Translations under genes and position numbers: made by a program
Part shown: positions 60,528-64,000 of the stretch, piece after piece
How positions within the stretch are numbered: position 1 is the first letter of the stretch
How the letters are laid out: each line of letters opens with the position of its first letter
The notes under the pieces: model-generated
Told to the model about the DNA's origin: nothing
Seen by the model: only the letters and a program-made list of their open reading frames with translations
Database searches by the model: none
NCBI GenBank assembly: GCA_945957605.1
Contig: CAMFLR010000001.1
Span: 248,001-312,000 of the forward strand
Source: an uncultured Isosphaeraceae bacterium
Lineage (GTDB): Bacteria > Planctomycetota > Planctomycetia > Isosphaerales > Isosphaeraceae
Length of the DNA: 64,000 nucleotides
Direction of reading: 5' to 3'

Positions 60528-61172
60528 ATGGAAACGCGCGCCTGGACAAAATCGGGTGAAAAAATGTGCTGGATGCTCGTCCTTACGGGCGACTTTTTGC
60601 ACTGGTTCAAGTTCAAGGGGAACAACCCCAAGGGCCAGATGGCACAGGCGGCGGAAGCCGTGCTGGCCGGGAACGACCCGAGCCGCTTGCCTGGCTTCGA
60701 ACGCACCGAAACGGTTCGGTCGATCGACCGCGTTGTTGTTTCGCATGGCCGAGACACGGTCAAGTTCTACAAGGGTGTTGAGGCGATCGATTTTGGCGTC
60801 GGCGATAACGATCCGAACGAGATTGCCCGTACGGTGGTCCAAGCGGCGGGGCTTGCAGGCGAGGAGCGTTCGGAGGAGGTGGGAGTCGTCGAAGCGCTGA
60901 CGGGGCCGGCGATTCTGGGCGTGATTGCGGGAGTGCTCTGGTTCTTCGTGTTCATGTTGGCGACGGCCGATCAGCGCGGTGAAGACGAACCTCGAGTTCG
61001 CGGACGCAACGCGGGGCTCAAGCTCGCGTTTGTGTGGGTCGCAAATTTACTGGGTGAGAAGGGAACGATCGCCCTTGGCGTGCTTCTGGCGGTGTTCTTC
61101 ATCGGCTGGGGCGTGCGACGCATCGTCAAGCGGCCGCAGCAACTCGTCTGGGGCGCACAGTTGCCGGGGTGA
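60528..61172 (+). CDS. Hypothetical membrane protein
   Basis: A 214-residue protein with a soluble N-terminal half ('TRAWTKSGEKMCWMLVLTGDFLHWFKFKGNN ... YKGVEAIDFGVGDND') and two C-terminal membrane segments (TGPAILGVIAGVLWFFVFMLA and LGVLLAVFFIGWGVRRI). No family recognised. GGGAGGGGAG lies directly before ATG 60528, a strong start. It stands between the DUF1559 terminator and the SRPBCC gene, so its function is not hinted by neighbours. Confidence 0.72.
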   Translation: METRAWTKSGEKMCWMLVLTGDFLHWFKFKGNNPKGQMAQAAEAVLAGNDPSRLPGFERTETVRSIDRVVVSHGRDTVKFYKGVEAIDFGVGDNDPNEIARTVVQAAGLAGEERSEEVGVVEALTGPAILGVIAGVLWFFVFMLATADQRGEDEPRVRGRNAGLKLAFVWVANLLGEKGTIALGVLLAVFFIGWGVRRIVKRPQQLVWGAQLPG

Positions 61173-61278
61173 TTGACGCAAGTTCGCGAAGAGATGCTCA
61201 TGGCAGAATGGTCTTCCCAATGAGATCATGACCTGTCACATCGGAACAAGTTGCCGTGTGCTGCGTGTGGGACAGACG

Positions 61279-61719
61279 ATGAAATACTCCCAGGAACTGG
61301 TGATCGCCCGGCCAATCGGTCGGGTAATCGAACTGTTCGACGAACCGACTATTACGCCGCTCTGGCGAGAAGGATTGCTTTGTATCGAGCCACTCACAGG
61401 CGCGCCTGGTGAGCCTGGTTCGACTTCAAAATGGTGGTTTCAAGTGGGTGAACGGATGGTCGAAATGATCGAGACGGTCACCGTTCACAACTTACCGCAA
61501 GAACTCTCGATGACGTATGAAGGTCCCGCCACGATTCATTCTGTGCGGAACTCTTTTCAGGAGATCGACGCCTATTCCACGCGGTGGCGAGTTGAGACTG
61601 ACATCCAATTCACTGGTTTTATGAAGCTGCTGAAGGTGGTGACGGCCGGGTTGTACAAGCTTGAAACGCAGAAAATCATGCAGGTCTTCAAGGATTTTGC
61701 TGAGACTCATTCTGGATAG
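61279..61719 (+). CDS. SRPBCC/START-fold protein
   Basis: A 146-residue protein with the START-like pattern: strand 'MKYSQELVIARPIGRVIELFDEP' with the typical 'I..P...V...F' spacing, helix, 'WREGLLCIEPLTGAPGEPGSTSKWWF' and a C-terminal long helix 'MKLLKVVTAGLYKLETQKIMQVFKDFAE'. SRPBCC proteins bind hydrophobic ligands or act as cyclases; this one's ligand is unknown. The frame opens at 61228 with a poor start; ATG 61279 is used. A terminator shared with fdxA follows. Confidence 0.78.
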   Translation: MKYSQELVIARPIGRVIELFDEPTITPLWREGLLCIEPLTGAPGEPGSTSKWWFQVGERMVEMIETVTVHNLPQELSMTYEGPATIHSVRNSFQEIDAYSTRWRVETDIQFTGFMKLLKVVTAGLYKLETQKIMQVFKDFAETHSG

Positions 61720-61746
61720 ATATCGGCGAGGAATAAGCTGCGCATG

Positions 61747-61776
61747 AAAAAACCCCGGCGTTGACCGGGGTTTTTT
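61747..61776. terminator. Bidirectional terminator, SRPBCC gene and fdxA
   Basis: CCCCGG/CCGGGG stem with flanking A6 and T6 runs (61747-61776), so it works as a canonical Rho-independent terminator on both strands. Confidence 0.9.
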
Positions 61777-61805
61777 GTGAAACTCGCCTTTGAGGGGCGT
61801 GCAAA

Positions 61806-62108
61806 TCAATGCTTCTCAGCCTTGTTGCACGACTCGCCTTCGAGGGCGTCTTTCTTCTCGGTGATGACCGGGCACTTGGGAGCTTCTTCAGCGTTCAGCG
61901 CGGTGAAGTCCTTCCAGTCGTCCGGGAGGTTGTCTTCGTGGAAGATCGCTTCCACGGGGCACTCCGGAACGCAGGCCTCGCAGTCGATGCATTCTTCGGG
62001 GTGGATGTAGAGAATCTGGGCCCCTTCATAGAAGCAGTCGACGGGGCAAACGACGACGCAGTCCGTGTATTTGCAGTCAAAACACGGTTCGGCGACCACG
62101 TGGGCCAT
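61806..62108 (-). CDS. fdxA: 7Fe-type ferredoxin
   Basis: A 100-residue ferredoxin very like Azotobacter FdI. Cysteines 9, 12, 17, 21, 25, 40, 43, 46 and 50 line up with its positions 8, 11, 16, 20, 24, 39, 42, 45 and 49, so one 3Fe-4S and one 4Fe-4S cluster are expected. It ends in an acidic then Lys-rich tail. Electron donor to reductases or cytochromes P450 in the cytoplasm. AAGGAG lies five bases before ATG 62108; the longer frame has no support. Confidence 0.92.
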   Translation of the reverse strand: MAHVVAEPCFDCKYTDCVVVCPVDCFYEGAQILYIHPEECIDCEACVPECPVEAIFHEDNLPDDWKDFTALNAEEAPKCPVITEKKDALEGESCNKAEKH

Positions 62109-62242
62109 TGAGGTCTCCTTATGGGCGACTTCGCTGATTGACGCGAGAACGGGCGTGCTTGACTGGCACGTCCCTTCCCGGCGTTGGCCGAGGAATTCGA
62201 CCAAGGGAAACTCAATCCGCCGGGAAGAACGCGACCATCTTA

Positions 62243-62291
62243 GGCACCCTGCCTCTGACGGTCAAGTGGCTCTTGACCTTCCCAGGGTGCC
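62243..62291 (-). terminator. Hairpin after the cyclophilin gene
   Basis: Outer arms GGCACCCTG (62243-62251) and CAGGGTGCC (62283-62291), plus an inner perfect stem GGTCAAG (62260-62266) / CTTGACC (62272-62278), form a long hairpin 14 bases after the cyclophilin stop on the minus strand. No T run follows. Confidence 0.55.
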
Positions 62292-62304
62292 CAATTGTGG
62301 CTCA

Positions 62305-62916
62305 TCACTTGGTCTTACGCTTGGCGCTCTTGATGATCACCGGAGTGACCGGGACGTTCTCATGATTGTGGCCGGCCGAGTCGGACTTGGTCGCCGTTTC
62401 GACCTTGGCGATCGAGTCGACGACGTCCATACCGCTGATCACCTTGCCGAAGACAGCGTAGCCGCCACCGTAATTGTCGAGCTGCGGGTTGTCTTTGTGG
62501 TTGATGAAGAACTGCGACGTCGCCGAGTTCGGGTCCTGCGTGCGGGCCATTGCCAGCGTGCCGCGCGAGTTCGAGAGGCCGTTGCCCGACTCGTTCTTGA
62601 TCGGCGGGAACGCTTCTTCCTTCTTCTCGGTCATCACGTTGTTCGCTTCCTTCATGCCGCCGGTCTGGACCATGAAACCGGGGATGACGCGGTGGAACGT
62701 GACACCGTCGTAGAAGCCCTTGTCGACGTACTTGAGGAAGTTGGCGACCGAAATCGGCGCCTTGGCCTTGTCGAGCTCGACCGTGATCTGGCCGGCGGAG
62801 GTTTCGAGCACGACAATGGGCTTCTCGTCGTCGGCCTGCGCGGTCGCGCCGGCGAACGAAATCAAGGCCGCCGCAGCGACCGTCAGCGAAGCATGAAGAA
62901 GGTTTCGCACGTTCAT
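62305..62916 (-). CDS. Secreted cyclophilin-type peptidyl-prolyl isomerase
   Basis: A 203-residue protein with an N-terminal signal peptide ([23 protein letters not shown]) followed by a cyclophilin domain: '[16 protein letters not shown]' holds the catalytic Arg and hydrophobic pocket, and '[27 protein letters not shown]' the conserved C-terminal block. It catalyses proline isomerisation in the periplasm. The frame opens at 62976, but ATG 62916 starts the signal peptide and has GAGGAC upstream. Confidence 0.93.
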   Translation of the reverse strand: MNVRNLLHASLTVAAAALISFAGATAQADDEKPIVVLETSAGQITVELDKAKAPISVANFLKYVDKGFYDGVTFHRVIPGFMVQTGGMKEANNVMTEKKEEAFPPIKNESGNGLSNSRGTLAMARTQDPNSATSQFFINHKDNPQLDNYGGGYAVFGKVISGMDVVDSIAKVETATKSDSAGHNHENVPVTPVIIKSAKRKTK

Positions 62917-63057
62917 GTCCTCGTCCAAGAACTGTTGCAATGGGAGAGTTTCCGGCCGATCCCGCACAATTTGCATAACCGGCCGCCCACAGTCCGCGAC
63001 TCTATCACAGCCTGTTTGCCGATGTCGAGCCAGCCCACGACCTTACTGAAAAATGCA

Positions 63058-63090
63058 AAGCGGCCCCTGGAACTGATCCAGGGGCCGCTT
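63058..63090 (-). terminator. Terminator of the TPR gene
   Basis: Perfect 13-base arms (63058-63070 and 63078-63090, core CGGCCCCTGG) with a 7-base loop. On the minus strand this stands 27 bases after the stop and is followed by TGCATTTTTC. Confidence 0.85.
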
Positions 63091-63116
63091 CGAGGGTTGG
63101 TCGCGAGCTTTTGCGA

Positions 63117-64000
63117 TTAACGGTTGACCTTGTCGGACAGCGTCTTCAACTCGGCGACGAGGTCGGGCGAGAGCTGGTTGGCACCGGCTTTCGCGTTCTC
63201 GACATAGCTGGCTGCGCGACGGGCGCGGCTTTCGTCTTCGGCAATCAGCTTTGCCATGTGGAAGTTGAGGATCGGCAGCGACGGAGACTTCTTGAGACCC
63301 TTGCCGAACGACTCCTCAGCATCCGCCTTGCGGCCGAGCGACTGCTGAATCGTGCCGAGCGTGTCGAAGAACTCGGCGGGGAGAACCGAGTTGTCGGCCC
63401 GCTTCGCAAGGTTGTCGGCGATCTCGAGCGCTTCCTGGCTGCGGTTGAGATAGGTGTGGAGAATCCACGCCTTGTTGTTGATCGCCTCGACGTTGAGCGG
63501 CTGCTCCTTGAGCACGCCATCGAACACCACGAGCGAGCGGTTGAGGTAGTCGGTCCGCTCAGCGCCGTTGTGCATTTCGGCCAGCGAGAGGAGCAAATCG
63601 CCCAGGTTAAGCCTGGTGCTCAGGCTCTTCGAGAGGCTCGCAGCCTTCTCGGCCCAGGGGAGTGCCGTGATGAGCTGCATCGACCGGTGGAAGCCGACGG
63701 CAGCGGCCTGGCACATTGCTCCATCCTTATCCTTGCCGGCGAATTCCTCGGCGAGGGCCTTGGCGGCGACGAGATTCGCCGGGAGGGCGGGCTTGCCGGG
63801 ACCTGCGGGCTCGCACAGGACGCGAATCGCGATCGACAGGCCGTTCGCGTCTTCAGGGATGGCCTTGAGGCCGTCCCTGAGTGCAGCGATCGCGAGGTCA
63901 CGCGAGCGGTTGTTGATGTGCACCTCGGCGAGGAGGTGATAGGCGTCGGCGAACTTGGGGTTACGCTTGATGGCGTCGGTCAGCAGGGCGATGGCGGCGG
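63117..64000 (-). CDS. TPR-repeat protein, cut by the right edge
   Basis: At least 294 residues are visible and the frame stays open to the right edge, so the start lies outside. Repeats such as 'NPKFADAYHLLAEVH', 'ADNSVLPAEFFDTLGTIQQSLGRKADAEESFGKGLKKSP' and 'NKAWILHTYLNRSQEALEIADNLAKRAD' are tetratricopeptide (TPR) helices. The apparent start at 63923 is an internal GTG. TPR proteins mediate protein contacts; no partner is evident. A strong terminator follows at 63058. Confidence 0.85.
   Translation of the reverse strand, partial: AAIALLTDAIKRNPKFADAYHLLAEVHINNRSRDLAIAALRDGLKAIPEDANGLSIAIRVLCEPAGPGKPALPANLVAAKALAEEFAGKDKDGAMCQAAAVGFHRSMQLITALPWAEKAASLSKSLSTRLNLGDLLLSLAEMHNGAERTDYLNRSLVVFDGVLKEQPLNVEAINNKAWILHTYLNRSQEALEIADNLAKRADNSVLPAEFFDTLGTIQQSLGRKADAEESFGKGLKKSPSLPILNFHMAKLIAEDESRARRAASYVENAKAGANQLSPDLVAELKTLSDKVNR

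Overview
The window looks like a G+C-rich chromosomal segment from a planctomycete (Planctomycetota). Markers are a DUF1559 protein with a prepilin-type leader, a DUF1501 Tat-exported protein, a PVC-type CxxCH membrane-dehydrogenase fusion with HEAT repeats and a C-terminal binding domain, a formylglycine sulfatase, an extracellular protein with a LEPR-XLL-like leader, a PASTA-less Ser/Thr kinase and an ECF sigma factor. No tRNA, rRNA, CRISPR array, transposase, integrase or prophage gene was recognised. Genus-level placement is not possible from this evidence.

Layout. 1-5 kb: a truncated gene at the left edge, a secreted lipase-like hydrolase and a propeller/Ig-repeat extracellular protein. 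5-11.7 kb: MmgE/PrpD protein, a divergent APH-fold kinase, the rny-ymdB pair and a methylisocitrate-lyase-like gene. 11.8-21.5 kb: a surface-glycan region with four glycosyltransferase modules plus one double enzyme, an MBOAT/SGNH O-acylation pair, and a PlsC-type acyltransferase. 21.6-23.2 kb: small lipoprotein, palindromic repeats, FAH-family hydrolase. 23.4-33.2 kb: a lipid/envelope region with ketosynthase, ACP, LpxL-like acyltransferase, a membrane protein ending in an HCX5R phosphatase signature, an aminotransferase, two LptF/LptG permeases and a second ketosynthase. 33-38.7 kb: TMEM43 homologue, DUF1501 protein, two tandem PilZ-like proteins and an amino-acid permease. 38.7-43.3 kb: a 1527-residue ceramidase/propeller/HEAT/cytochrome c/binding-domain fusion. 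43.5-49.5 kb: aminotransferase, ECF sigma, LolA-like lipoprotein, receiver protein, RlmI-like methyltransferase and BlaI repressor. 49.6-56.7 kb: secreted propeller protein, sulfatase, YfhO-like membrane protein, zinc-ribbon protein and tail-anchored kinase. 57-64 kb: leuB-like dehydrogenase, HNH nuclease, DUF1559 protein, two small proteins, 7Fe ferredoxin, cyclophilin and a TPR protein cut by the right edge.

How the genes fit together. Three groupings read as functional modules: (1) surface polysaccharide assembly with O-acylation (11.8-21.5 kb); (2) acyl-chain synthesis and transfer next to LPS-type export permeases (23.4-33.2 kb), the best candidate for a little-described lipid system; (3) a polysaccharide-use pair (secreted propeller plus sulfatase) divergent from a BlaI repressor whose own promoter carries two matching dyads. 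Starts were moved downstream of the longest open frame in many genes where a ribosome-binding site or signal peptide supported it; each case is noted.
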